Of a stretch of DNA of 64,000 nucleotides, positions 39,061-49,904 are shown piece by piece. The DNA comes from Amphirosellinia nigrospora. Taxonomy: Eukaryota; Ascomycota; Sordariomycetes; Xylariales; Xylariaceae. Under the pieces are notes generated by a model, which saw only the letters and a program-made list of their open reading frames with translations, ran no database searches and was not told where the DNA came from. The number at the start of each line of letters is the position of its first letter. Positions within the stretch are counted from its first letter, which is position 1. The stretch lies in NCBI GenBank assembly GCA_004123355.1, contig SCHM01000002.1:8901569-8965568 (forward strand), given 5' to 3'. A program made the position numbers and the translations under genes.

Positions 39061-39094
39061 CCTCCGCTTCCGCCTCCGCCTCCGCCTCCGCCTG
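39061..39094. repeat. CCGCCT hexamer repeat in the CNL1 leader
   Basis: Five near-perfect CCGCCT/CCGCTT units in the region upstream of the CNL1 ATG. Low-complexity sequence, probably in the 5' untranslated region. Confidence 0.75.
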
Positions 39095-39342
39095 CCTTGA
39101 CCCCAATCGAGGCGACGTTGCATCCGCATCCGCATTTGCATTTGCCCCGCTGCGCCATTCATCCTCCTCGCGCCCCCTGGTCCTACCGACGCTACACCGT
39201 GATTGAACGTTGGCTTGTGGCCGCCGCCGTAGACTGCCTTCGCCTTCCTCGGCTTCCTTTCCCATAACCGCCCCCGTCGTCGCTGCCGTCGTCCTGGACG
39301 CAGTACGCCCGCCAGTGGTGCTCCCGCCGCGGGTTGCGAGAC

Positions 39343-39879
39343 ATGCCGCCGACGGAGCCCAACACTGTCGAGGACACGCAATTGGGCCTGACGGAAGAGG
39401 AGATCCATCTCCTCCGATACCACCAGGCCCAGGCCGCCGGGTCCTCGTCCTCACGCGCCGCCAGCCGAGCGTCGTCACAGGGTCGATTGCTGTTGGACAG
39501 CTCGAGCCTAGCCACGCTATCGCGCCATCTTGACCGGCTCATGCATCAGATCCAGGCCCGTATCGAGTATCTTAGCGAGCAGAGCTCCATCGTGACCATG
39601 CAGCAGTATGACCGCGCCGGCAACCTGGTAGACAATGCCGATGCTGAGATTGCGCGCTTCCAGGACATAATGAGCCAGCTCGACGAGCTCGAGGTCGACT
39701 TCGATCGTATCGCCCACATCCGGGATATCGTGAGGGACTACCGCCATCGCGTCGAGCAGCTAGAGCGCGAACTCGAGCAGTCGAACACCTCGCGAAGAGA
39801 GCGCGACGGCCACCGCCACCATCACTCGCATCGTCACCATGGTCACTCTCAAACCTCGGGTCGCCGACACCGACATTAA
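39343..39879 (+). CDS. CNL1: BLOC-1 complex subunit CNL1-like
   Basis: A single-exon protein of 178 residues, likely part of the fungal BLOC-1 complex that acts on endosomes in Rab5 regulation. It starts MPPTEPNTVEDTQLGLTEEEIHLLRYHQAQ. A Ser/Ala-rich loop follows, then LATLSRHLDRLMHQIQARIEYLSEQ and a long heptad-repeat helix (FQDIMSQLDELEVDFDRIAHIRDIVRDYRHRVEQLERELEQ) consistent with a coiled coil. The C-terminus is rich in His and Arg. An upstream TTG is in frame nine bases before, but the ATG is preferred. No frame break. It is convergent with the SPP1-like gene. The call rests on the conserved LTEEE...HLLRYHQAQAAG and coiled-coil layout. Confidence 0.78.
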   Translation: MPPTEPNTVEDTQLGLTEEEIHLLRYHQAQAAGSSSSRAASRASSQGRLLLDSSSLATLSRHLDRLMHQIQARIEYLSEQSSIVTMQQYDRAGNLVDNADAEIARFQDIMSQLDELEVDFDRIAHIRDIVRDYRHRVEQLERELEQSNTSRRERDGHRHHHSHRHHGHSQTSGRRHRH

Positions 39880-41042
39880 ATGAACCGACTATCTGCCTGC
39901 CCACCGTACACCTGCAGAGCTAGGCCTTTTCTCTTTATAAGACAGAGGCGTGCATCAACATGCATCAAACATAGGGCAGGAAAGAGAAGACATAACAAAA
40001 CGAAAACTACCAAAGCTTACATAATAGAAACGAGAAAATGCAAGGAAGACCGGAAGTAAAAAAATACTAAAGTGGACAAACACGGGGCCACCACGTCACC
40101 CGATAATAGGGTACGAGGTGGGAACACGAGACGAATCAACAGTAAACAACGTATGTTTGCCAATCATAAGCACAACATAAGAGTGGGACTTGAGAGTATC
40201 GCCAGACGTAGGAGAGGAGCCGCCACGCCTCGTCTCCTCGAATCAAAATACTGAACACAACACAATATATGGAAGATGGACGAAGTGGAAGAAGAGGAAA
40301 AAGTCTTGTTTGGTTAAATCAACGACGACCATCATACCCTGGTAAAAGAATAGTAGGAGCCTCGCGGCTGTCAGAGATGGTAGAGTGAGATAATAGCCTC
40401 GCGGCTGCGTCATGAGACCTCGACATCTATCTTCTCACACACGGCGTTGGGGTCGGTTTTTCTGTGATTATGCTTCTACATCCATAACCTCTTATCGATG
40501 GACGGAACGGAATGGTTGGAATTTTATATTTCGTCTCTCTCAAAACCTGAAGCGATTTATTTCATGGTATCTTTATTTTATTTTTTTATACTTTTGGTTT
40601 CTATGTTAAAACATTCTAGGGGTGGCGGCTGGATTGAATTGTTCGAGCGGGCTTATGATACCATTTGCTGAATTTATCGTTTGTTTTGGAGGTCGGGTTT
40701 TGAGAATTCACGTTATTCCACATCTTGTTTTGGAGGTACACGAGGGAGGTGTGAGAAGGAGACACTCACCAACTTTCTCGACTTTTGGGTGATGATTGGC
40801 CTGTTAATATAGAAGTAAAATAATCTCGAATTACAAAATCAACTGTTCTGTGGAACAAGATATAATGTACACATCGGTTCAGTTCAGTACGGGAGGCAAC
40901 TATGATGGTGTTCGCTTGACATGAGTTACCTAGGCAAATATTTTATTTACGTCTGGATCATGAAAATGGGCTCTACATAAGTTCTGAGCTCCAAATCGGG
41001 AAACCACCCAGCTCATGTTCTGTTCGTCTCCATCGCTTTGTA
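39880..41042. other. Convergent intergenic region, CNL1 / SPP1-like
   Basis: Contains the 3' ends of two genes that face each other. A/T-rich tracts (around 40550-40615) could serve as poly(A) signals. No gene seen. Confidence 0.55.
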
Positions 41043-42602
41043 CTAGTCCTCGCTCAAGACCTCCACATAGTTATTCTCCAACTGGCGCCTCTCGTACCTG
41101 GCCTCAGCCGCCGAGCGCATGGCCCCTTCGGCTTCGAGCTTGGCGGCCGCGGCCATCGCCGTCTCCTTGATCAGGACCCGGACGACCCCCATTAGTAACT
41201 TATACCAACCTGCGTGGGGCTTGCAGCGTTTGCGATCGCAGGTCCCGGATAGCTGGATCGGCTGGCGCACCGGACGAGGTGACGCCGTTCGTGTTGGCAT
41301 TCTCGGTGCCGTCGACGAGGGCGGGCGGGGAGGCGCCTCGAGCTTCCCGGCCTTGAAGGTGGCCTGACCCTCGGGGCCGTCGAGCCAGGCGGCGAACTGC
41401 ACGCGCACCGAGACCGTGTCGAGCCGCCAGTCGTAGCCGCAGCTGTCCTTGGTGAACTTGCCCGCCTCGATGGCGCCCTGCCGCCGCGAGTTGGCCCAGT
41501 CGAGCAGCTGCATCATCTTCTTGTACTGCACGATCTCGTTGCCGAGCGCGAGACGCTCCGCCGTGGACGACTGGAGGAACGCCTGCTCCTCCTCGCTCAG
41601 CACGTCTGGACGGGTGGGGAGGCCGTTTGCCCAGAGACCTTCTATGTTGCCTGTGTGTTTGTTTGCATTAGTACGCGGAGTTAAAGGCGGGAAGATGTGA
41701 TGGGTCTCGAGTAGGTAGATTTACAAAAGCTGCGAAAGCGTTGATGATGGGAAGAGTGAGTTGAAGATGTTGAAAAAAAAAAAAGCTGACGTACCGAATG
41801 GCTTATCGCCAAGTTTCCAGCTGCTCTTGTCGGCCGTGGCGATGAGCAGACCGATCAAATCTTCCTGCGTGAGGACCTCGAGGGCCGTCTTCGACGCTGC
41901 CTTGGTGGGCAACGTGGCGATCATGGACGCCCACCAGGCATCGCAGTGCTCGTTGGAGCAGAACACGCTCCTGTCCTTGGGCGACTTGGTGTACAGGCGG
42001 GCGGGATTCTTGCAGCCGGGCAGCGCACAGGTCTTTCTATATTTGGTGTAGTGATTCCTGCCGTCGGTGCAGTTGGGGCAGACGAAGCGCTCGACGAGCT
42101 TCTCGCCGACCTCCTTGTCGAGGGCGACGCATTCGCCGTGGAACCAGTCCTCGCACACGTCGCAGCTTATCATCCACCGGTGGTCGTCCGGGCCCCGGCA
42201 GAGACAGTACGGGCCGTTGTCGGTCTCGTCGTCGTCGGAGCTGCCCTCGTTCTCGCCGCCGCCGCCGCCCTTCTCTGACATTCCCGCGGCCCTGGCCCTT
42301 GACCTGGGCACTTTTGTTTTTTTGGATGATTTCTTTGTGGAGGCGGTGCCCTTCTTCTTAGGTGCGGACCTCATCTTGGAGGAGTCTGCGGGTGATGAGG
42401 TCGGTGGCGGGTTCCCCTCATCAGAGTCTGGTCTCAACTCAAAATTGGATAAAATATAAGGGTGGTTGTTTGCTTGTGGTATTGGTTCGAGGGGATCGGC
42501 GTTGGTTGCCCTGCCGGTAACCGCTGTGCCGTCATGGCCAACATCTACCTCAGCGCCTCCCATCTCCACATCACCATCTCCTGTAGCCTCATGAACCGCC
42601 AT
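41043..42602 (-). CDS. SPP1: PHD-finger protein of the Set1/COMPASS complex, SPP1-like
   Basis: Predicted nuclear subunit that binds methylated histone H3K4 and supports Set1 methyltransferase. Two exons (42602-41795 and 41650-41043) with one 144-bp intron, phases exact, give 471 residues. The N-terminus is acidic, with a Lys-rich stretch (APKKKGTASTKKSSKKTK). The PHD finger spans about residues 132-178: YCLCRGPDDHRWMISCDVCEDWFHGECVAL...FVCPNC, with Trp in the WMISCD position expected of an H3K4me3 pocket. A second zinc cluster (CALPGCKNPARLYTKSPKDRSVFCSNEHC, about 192-220) is the Spp1/CXXC1-type extension. The C-terminal half is helical and ends ENNYVEVLSED. No frame break. Confidence 0.85.
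41651..41794 (-). other. Intron of the SPP1-like gene
   Basis: On minus: donor GTACGT at 41794, a 12-T tract near 41773-41784, acceptor ACACAG at 41651. Joins DKPFG to NIEGLWANG in frame. Confidence 0.88.
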
Positions 42603-43720
42603 CCTTTTTTTAAGAGATGGTCTTCAATACTTCTGAAACACGGGGATATATATATATATATTATACTTATATGTCAAGATTTATCCGCTATTGCGTGATA
42701 ATTGGTTTCTTGTACAATGTCTCTTGGAAATTGTCTTTAAGTGTTTTCCTTTTTTCAATCCTCCCTAATGTACTTTTGCTTCATCCTGGGAGGTTGATGT
42801 GAGGAATTCGTGATGAATGGCCCGTGCTCATTATCGAATCAAAGGTGAGATAAGTTCTTGCCGCCCTTTGAAGGCCACAGATTCAATTCACTATCAAGTG
42901 GAATGAGACGCTGTGATTTGATACGCGACACCTCCCTTTTGATAAAGATGAAGTTGGATTGACATCATTAGGGTAAACAAGCTAAATGTGATGTTCCAGA
43001 GTTGCCGCCACCGTGCCATGGCTACCTTAAAAAATTGGTGCTCCTATACAGTCATTTTCATGGGGCTTACTGTGAATATCGCACTGTATGTCATCCCTAA
43101 ACCCTCGAATCATGCATTCTAACTCTATGAGAACTAGAATTATTTCCTTATTCGTCGGATCTTCCTAGGAACAAAGACATACTCATGATATTCTTAGAAA
43201 CTAATACAAAACCCTGATGCGGCTAGCTGGCAAAAAAGCTTTCATGAAGGCGCCGTGAGCCCCTATCTTACAAATAAGGTCGCATGACAGGTACGCATCT
43301 GCTGCAATCATCTCACATTCAACTTCACTAAACCACCGATTATAAACAATCTGAGGCATTTCATATATGAGAGGCAAGATGCGATTGGTTCATAACTTTA
43401 TTAAGCACATACCGAGCAGTGTAGCCGGGTACCTAGGTAATTTATAGGTATCATCTAACCCAAGCGCCATCATCTCAAACAATTACTAATGGTTATTCGT
43501 ACAAGCGCGCTTCGCATCCGTCCACATCGAGTATCAAATTCAAGTTGGTATCTCAACACCCTAAAACGCCGGAGTCGTGGATGGTCATCGGTGGCCGCTC
43601 GTCGCTAAGACGGCTAGCTGGTATGCTGTTTCACCTCCTCACGAGCTGAGGAGGTATATCGTCAAATAGCCGTCCAAAGTAGTATATACAATATTTCCTC
43701 CCGCGTCTCATTCGTTGCTC
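42603..43720. other. Intergenic region, SPP1-like promoter and ferric reductase 3' flank
   Basis: No gene seen. A short (TA)n stretch lies near 42648-42662 and a perfect 9-bp hairpin at 43633-43655. Confidence 0.55.
43633..43655. other. Perfect hairpin downstream of the ferric reductase
   Basis: ACCTCCTCA, loop CGAGC, TGAGGAGGT: a 9-bp stem about 65 bp past the ferric reductase stop (minus). It may lie in the 3' untranslated region. Role unknown. Confidence 0.5.
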
Positions 43721-46296
43721 TTAGAGTGCGTAATTCTCTGTGTGTAGGAATATCTCCTCAAGCATCGGGTCACCCCATATCTCGGCCTGAAGCCGTGCAA
43801 CAGTGTTGGCAACACCGACTCGCATGGCTGGCGGCCCACAGACAAAAACTGCTGTTCTCCGCCCCAAGATGCCTCGTCCGTCAGCACCACCCGTCGTCCA
43901 TTCCCGGAGCATGTATCCTAGGTCAGGTCGTCCGTATTCGACACTCCATCCACCATCGATCTGGTGGGGTATTGGGAAGGCGAAGCGCATCAAGGTCTTC
44001 TGAAATTCTGTAGGTGTCGCAGGGAAACCGAAATCGAACCCCGAGGGTGGTCCGAAGGTAGATGTCGGCCGCACCCCTGGCTGACCCGGCAGATTGGTTG
44101 TACGGAGATGTGCTAGCTCGGGTGGGTGCACCGCGCCCTGCGAAGGGGTGCCCGCAGCATCTTCTGCAGGAGGTGGTGGCGGGAAATTACGTGGGGAAGG
44201 AGGTCCGTAATTGAAATGTGGCTGCATTTCAGGTCGGGGCCTGAGCGGCGGAAAATGGAATTCCCCTTTCTTATCTTCCGGGAAGCCGTTTGCATTAAGA
44301 CGTGGTGCTTCTATCTCAGACTCTGCATCGCTAGCGTCTCGACCTTCTAACCTGCGTAGGGACTCTTCCTGAGGCGATAGGTCGTTTCTCGGTGGTGGAT
44401 GTTGCGCTGGTACGTAATTCGGTTGGAGATATTTTTGTTGGGGGAGAGCGGTGAATCTATCCTCGTCTTCAGCCCGTAGTTGCTCTTCATATTCGGGATT
44501 GCCCTGCGCCTCGTCTCGGATCATCTGCGAATTTCGCTTTGAAGCAATATTAGCTACGAACCCGTCCAGTCGGTCATGGAAGACGTTGCTGAGGGGACGC
44601 GGGGCACGCTGGTGTTGCGGTGGAACTCGTGATTGTCGAACCGCGGCCGTCACGAAGAACTTGCACGTCACACTCTCTGGAGGGGCCGAGTCACGGCAGA
44701 TTCGCAGTTCCTCGCGGAACCAGTCCATTGCCTCGAGGCGTTTCAAAGCCCACACCACCACCTTTTTGGTAATTGCTTTACCATCCCTCATACGCTTGAT
44801 TAGGTTTAATAATTGCGACATCACCGCAGTGACGCCACTTCCGCCAGCGATTAGAATGCACGTATCAAAAGCGGCAAGCTCTCGGCGCATGCCGCCATAA
44901 GGGCCATCAAGGTATGCTCGATACGTGTGAAAAGGGCCCTTTTCAATGGCTGTCTCTAGGACTCTCCGGGTAAAGCCGCCATAAGGCTTGAAAACCACTG
45001 TACAATCTCGATATTGCTCTCCATATTCAGAAGGAAAGTCTTCGCTGCACAGGGATGAGATAGTGAAAGGATGGTTGTCCAGGACAGAGATCCCTGGCAT
45101 TCGGAGATATACGAACTGCCCAGGTTTCCACTTCATCTGTGTTGGAACGGTGATTTTGATAGCATTTTCCGTCATTAAAGTGATGGCAGCTTCATCTCCC
45201 ACAAGAAAGGAAGAGCGCCATGGTTTCACCCAATTTAACTTCGAAAATCGGTAAAGATAACAGAGAACCCATATGGCGATGGTAGCGAACAGGTAGTCCC
45301 AAGTAGCCAAGTAGTTTTTCGTGTGCCAGAAGAGGAGTCCCACGTACAAGACTCCGACTGGCACGTGCAGTGTGATGAACAGCTCATATGCTATTCTGCG
45401 GATAAAAGGCAGTGAAGCTACACAGAGCCATCCTAGGGGAACGAGGCATGCAATACCCGTACCGTAAATGACACCGCTACCCTGCGGGAAAAGTTTTGAG
45501 TAGATCTGTAAACCACCGTCATCCCACACAGGCTGGACGAAGAATGGTATAGTGTGTATCAGTGAGAGAAAAAGGCACAAATACCCCGCCCCCGATGAAG
45601 GACATTGAGGCGTTCTGGACCAATACCAGTGAGGAGTGTGAGAATATTTGCCTTCATACTTGTCGCAATAATCCAAGGGGTCATGGCAACGGCGATCATG
45701 CCAGATCGGATGGCCACAGGTGGTGAACCATACTGGATGCTTTGCCAATAGAGCGGCTGTTTGAGAAAGACAAACAGCGACGTAAAAGCTAGCGCGACAA
45801 ATCCAACAGCCAAAACGGCAAGTGATGAAAAGGTAAACCGATGTTTGCGCCATACGATGTCGGGGATTGGCCGGTAGAATACCCATCTAAAAAGCGCCAA
45901 AGTATCGAGGACAGGCCCAACCGCAGAGAAGTCGGTTTTGGGCTTGAAGTCTTTCTTCTCTCCACGTTCTTCGGGAAAGAACTGCATGCCCGCGTGGCTC
46001 GGGCTGGCGCTGTATAGGTCTCGATAGTGCTGTTCCACCTCTTGTTTATAGATGGCTTGCCGTATCTTATCTTGCCACCAGTGCCATATTCTTATCACAA
46101 CCACGACTGCTACGAAAGCTAAGCTGAAATATGTCCACGCGAGGCCATATTTTCCTGACTTGACCCATGGATCGATCGTTGTCGCTTCGATTAAGCCAGG
46201 AGGGCTCGATGGTGTAACCGGTATATAGATGCGCTTTGTAAGTCCCTCCATGACTGCAATCGCTCTCGCCACAATAGGATGGGATGCCGACCCCAT
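43721..46296 (-). CDS. Ferric/cupric reductase, FRE family
   Basis: A plasma-membrane flavocytochrome that reduces ferric iron with NADPH. ATG at 46296 (MGSASHPIVARAIAV); an upstream in-frame TTG is not preferred. Several membrane helices follow (WTYFSLAFVAVVVVIRI, SLAVLAVGFVALAFTSLFVFL, MIAVAMTPWIIATSMKANIL). The haem-binding region carries His in SLIHTIPF, ITLHVPVG and LFWHTKN. The FAD motif is LDNHPFTISSL, and the NADPH motifs are IAGGSGVTAVMSQ and the C-terminal FVCGPPAMRVG. An extended Pro-rich insert (about 44050-44600) separates the two NADPH motifs. One base is missing in the CCCCC run at 45589-45593 (minus GGGGG), which breaks the frame before GYLCLFLSLIHTIPF. GATA-type sites upstream (GATAAG near 46609) would fit iron regulation, but only as inference. 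Confidence 0.9.
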
Positions 46297-48392
46297 GGCG
46301 AACAAGGCGAGTTCACGCTTCCCTGAATTAGACAGTAGAGATCACCGGTCACTCTTTGAACATGACGCGCAAAACGTTGTAGCAGGATCCTCGGCAGTCT
46401 TCTTAGCACAACACGGTGTAGAGGCCCCTAGGTCGCCGTGCGATCGACTGAGACCGCGATGCGTGTTTCGAACTCCTATAGCAAAGGACTAGAATAAAAC
46501 GAATGATGGTCCGACCCGAGTTGAGGAATCAGAAATACCTCAAACCAACGCAATGGGAAGCACTTCCGGGAAGCACCGAAGGCCCGCTGGATTCATGACA
46601 TGGACAATGATAAGGAGAGAGCAAGCACGGGGTGGAGGGAAGGGTGTTGGGGTAATGTCGGATGAATATAGCAGATGTGAATTATAGCTGCCGTGAAGAG
46701 GGTGGGGAATAGATATGCTCGTCAGGTACCGCATGCATCGGAACGGCGTCACGTCGTCACACAATCGCTCGTCGGATCATGAGGTTTTTGCACGATGGTA
46801 AGCGAATGCAAGATTGACCCTCGTTGAATTTCAACGAGCTCATTCAATCAGAATCGAGCAACGGGCGCAGGGACTTCGCACTAGCCACGAAAATGTGAAA
46901 GGCGAATGGCCCAGCGGCTGACCGCACTTTAATATTGGCTGGTGGCGATCGGTTTGTCCCCCGCAGACTGCACTGGATCCCCATGCAGCAGTAGCAGCAG
47001 CATGTACATACATAGTAAGAACTGTCGTACGCCTCCTTGGCGGGCCGCTGTGACCAGGATGGCAGGATCGTCAAGTCTGGCGGGACCAGGAAGACGACAA
47101 GGGTTGGATGTTCTATATGCATATACTAGTCTACAGTAGTCTAGCAGCCGGATATGCTATGCAGAGTTCCCGCCAATCCCGCCAACATGCAAACAGTCTC
47201 TACATATACCTAGTACATGTAGGTTCAGGATGATGGGAACCGCTGGCCAGTGTACAGTAGACGAGGGCACGAACAGCACGTAGCAAAGTCAAGAACAGCG
47301 GACAGTCGAGAGTGGTACTCACAGAAGTGTTGTACAGCTAGTAACACGTTCCCGCTGGAGATCATGGGGTTTCACAGCAGATATGAGCAACCCGTCAACG
47401 GACGTGTAGACGAGCAACCTCGAATTGTTCTGGACTGACCCCTGAGGGAAACACACAGATTACAGATTGCGTGTCTGTCCTGGTATCCCTCCCTGGATAA
47501 ATAGTGTACAGTAGGTTGTCTAAACGGCGGAAGGAAGTTCTAGCGGGTATTGGGCGCGTAACAGGGTAATCTCATTTGCCGAAGCTCATAGCTAGTTCTC
47601 CACTAGAACGTGTCTTACCCCTTGTGCCCATCTCCATCACTTGCCGAAAAGGGTCGGCGTTTTCTCATTTGATATTACTACTTGCGAGTGTACATGGCGC
47701 CCACTGTCACTGTGATGGGGATGTGATGGACCAACATTATTGCAGATGGTACCTCGACTAAGGAATATTCCGAATTGCTGGAACTCACCTACACGGGCAG
47801 ACGAGAACAGGCTCTGCCAAGCATTATCTCGGTCTCCGTCCAAGAGGAGGTGGACATGATAATATGAGACATCGTGTCTTGATAGGTGTTGTGGCCGTCA
47901 GCCATGCCGTGTTCTCCTCGGTGTGGCGATAAGTATGCATTTCCTTTGGTCAGATAAGCTGAAGCAATCAGCTAGGGGTGAAGGTAATGATCACTTTTGT
48001 GGCTTAAGCTACCATTCACACTTCTATTTATTTGTTATCTTTGTCTATGTTGCCTTTAAGCTACAACAATTGCCGTCGAGATATAATGGCATAATAAGAA
48101 CTTGCTCCCCAGCCATAGTAAATTGACAAGTTACATGTATAGAGGGATTCTTGAGTATATGCCTTAGACGGACATCGTATCGATTCGCTTTACTAGTTCT
48201 GATTGTTTAACACCGAACTACCTTTAGGTAAAGTTAACCCCACCAAAGCACCCCAGCAAGGGAACCACCGCCCCGCGAGGCTGAAGTGGCCCGGCCGACC
48301 GACCCATTGAAATTTCCAAAATCGCAATTGCGCTACAACACAGCAGACTAACAACACCTCGCGAAACCACCAATCCCTCTTATACGCCCAAT
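46297..48392. other. Divergent promoter region, ferric reductase / RRP43
   Basis: About 2.1 kb without a supported gene. GATAAG near 46609 and CAGATAAG near 47949 are possible GATA-factor sites. ATG-led frames are short and overlapping. Confidence 0.5.
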
Positions 48393-49455
48393 ATGGCGAC
48401 TCAGGGCTCAAGGACGCTCTCGAGCGCCGCATACGCGAAACTGTCGCCGCACCCATACCTTCTCGCAAACCTCCAACCGCCGAACCCCGACACACCGTCC
48501 TCCCGCACAAACGGCCGCCAGGCAACACAGGCCCGGCTACCGTCCATCAACACTGCTTCCCTCTCCCACGCCCACGGAAGCGCCGTCGTGCGTACCGGAG
48601 ACACCACGGTGATATGTGGCGTGCGCGGCGAGACTATCGCAACATCACAGATCCCAAACTACAGGTCCGAACTCTCCAGCACCGACACAGCAAGCACCGA
48701 CGAACTGCGCGACTACGACCTCCTCGTGCCGAACATTGAACTAGCCACAGGCTGCGCACCTGATTTCTTACCGGGCGTACCCCCACCACCCTCGCGCAGA
48801 CGCTGAGCACCCGCGTGTACTCCCTCCTCCCAGCTCCGGCGTCCTCGACGTCCAGGGTCTACGGATATACCACGAGAAGAGCCGTGACGACGCCAGCAGA
48901 GGGGAGGAAGACGACGAGCACATGCAGGACACAGAGCAGGAGGACATAGACATACCCGCGCGAGAAGTCAAGGCCTACTGGGTCCTCTATATCGACCTAC
49001 TCTTCATCTCCCTCGATGGAAACCCATTCGACGCCGCCTGGGCCGCTGTGCTCGCTGCGCTACGGGACACGAAGCTACCGCGCGCATACTGGGACGCCGA
49101 CAGAGAGATAGCGCTCTGCTCGCGTCGAGAGGCCCCCGTTCCGTTATCCGTGTCCGGGCTCCCCGTGGCCTGTACTGCGGCCGTGTTCACGGCCAAGGAC
49201 CGGCTGAAACAGAGCCAGAGCCGGAAGACCGGCGGCGAGATGGGTTCGTTCTGGATACTAGTTGATCCGGATAGGTTTGAGGAGAGCTTGTGTGACGAGT
49301 CGGTGACGGTTGTCGTTGATTGTTCTAGTGAAGGCGACGAGACGAAGATCTTGGGCATCTCAAAGAGTGGGGGGACGATGGTTGGGCCGGAGGTCATGAG
49401 GAGATTTGTCAAGGTCGCTGAGGGTAGATGGCGGGAGTTTAAGGATGCTTTTTGA
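48393..49455 (+). CDS. RRP43: Exosome core subunit RRP43 (RNase PH-like)
   Basis: A non-catalytic ring subunit of the RNA exosome, in nucleus and cytoplasm. It starts MATQGSRTLSSAAYAKLSPHPYL. The RNase PH fold is visible in ARLPSINTASLSHAHGSAVVRTGDTTVICGVRGE, LVPNIELATGCAPDFLPG, AYWVLYIDLLFISLDGNPFDAAWAAVLAALRDTKLP and SVTVVVDCSSEGDETKILGISKSGG. It ends GRWREFKDAF. Two bases are missing: one in the CCCCC run at 48780-48784 and one in CCC at 48829-48831. Together they put the N-terminal half and the C-terminal half two frames apart. Between them the intermediate frame reads TTLAQTLSTRVYSLL, a conserved block, so the gene is probably intact in the organism. RRP42 or RRP45 are less likely given the length and N-terminus. 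Confidence 0.85.
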
Positions 49456-49904
49456 CTTGCATATAGACGGAATGAGGAATCATGATACCCGATGCTACGA
49501 CGTCACGTATACCTTGCCCTACGATTTTTTTCGGTCTTGCCCGTTTATAATGGCCTACCTTGTTTCAGCTTTCATATCCCGTCGGGGATACGCATTCTCA
49601 GGATTTTCAAATACTACGCAGAATTAACTTCTAGCCTGGATTATGAAGGTATCAAGTATCAATCAACGGATTCAATTGCGAGGGCAGTAAAGATTGCTAT
49701 CTAAAGACCTCGAGGAATTCAAGCAAGGTCCTCGACCCAGTGGGACGCCCAAGAGCTTTCTTGCCCATTCGTCCATACAATCATGAATGTCGTGCTGCGT
49801 GCAACAAAACCCCATCGAACAACTAACACAACCAAGAACTAAGCGCCCTAGAGGTCGACAAATAGGAGTGCTGACTAGGATGAGCGCTTGTCAGAGCATG
49901 GTAG
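49456..49904. other. Convergent intergenic region, RRP43 / GIY-YIG-like gene
   Basis: 3' flanks of two genes that face each other. Nothing else seen. Confidence 0.55.

Larger units (their letters stand above)
36591..39342. other. Divergent intergenic region between CE2 esterase and CNL1
   Basis: Holds the esterase promoter (minus), a heptanucleotide tandem repeat (37070-37111), a cluster of short palindromes near 37635-37661, a purine-rich tract (38184-38249) and a GC-rich leader with CCGCCT repeats (39061-39094) before CNL1. ATG-led frames at 37869-38489 and 38995-39267 are low-complexity and not supported as genes. Confidence 0.55.

Noticed and set aside
38995-39267. Frame with His-Pro/Pro repeats upstream of CNL1
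   Set aside because: Arises from CCGCCT and CATCC repeats in the leader; possible upstream ORF but not a supported gene.
14904-43667. Shared motif GTATATCGTCAAAT at 36687 and 43654 (near match at 14904)
   Set aside because: Several 14-mer matches are expected by chance in 64 kb when both strands are counted, and the flanks do not align.
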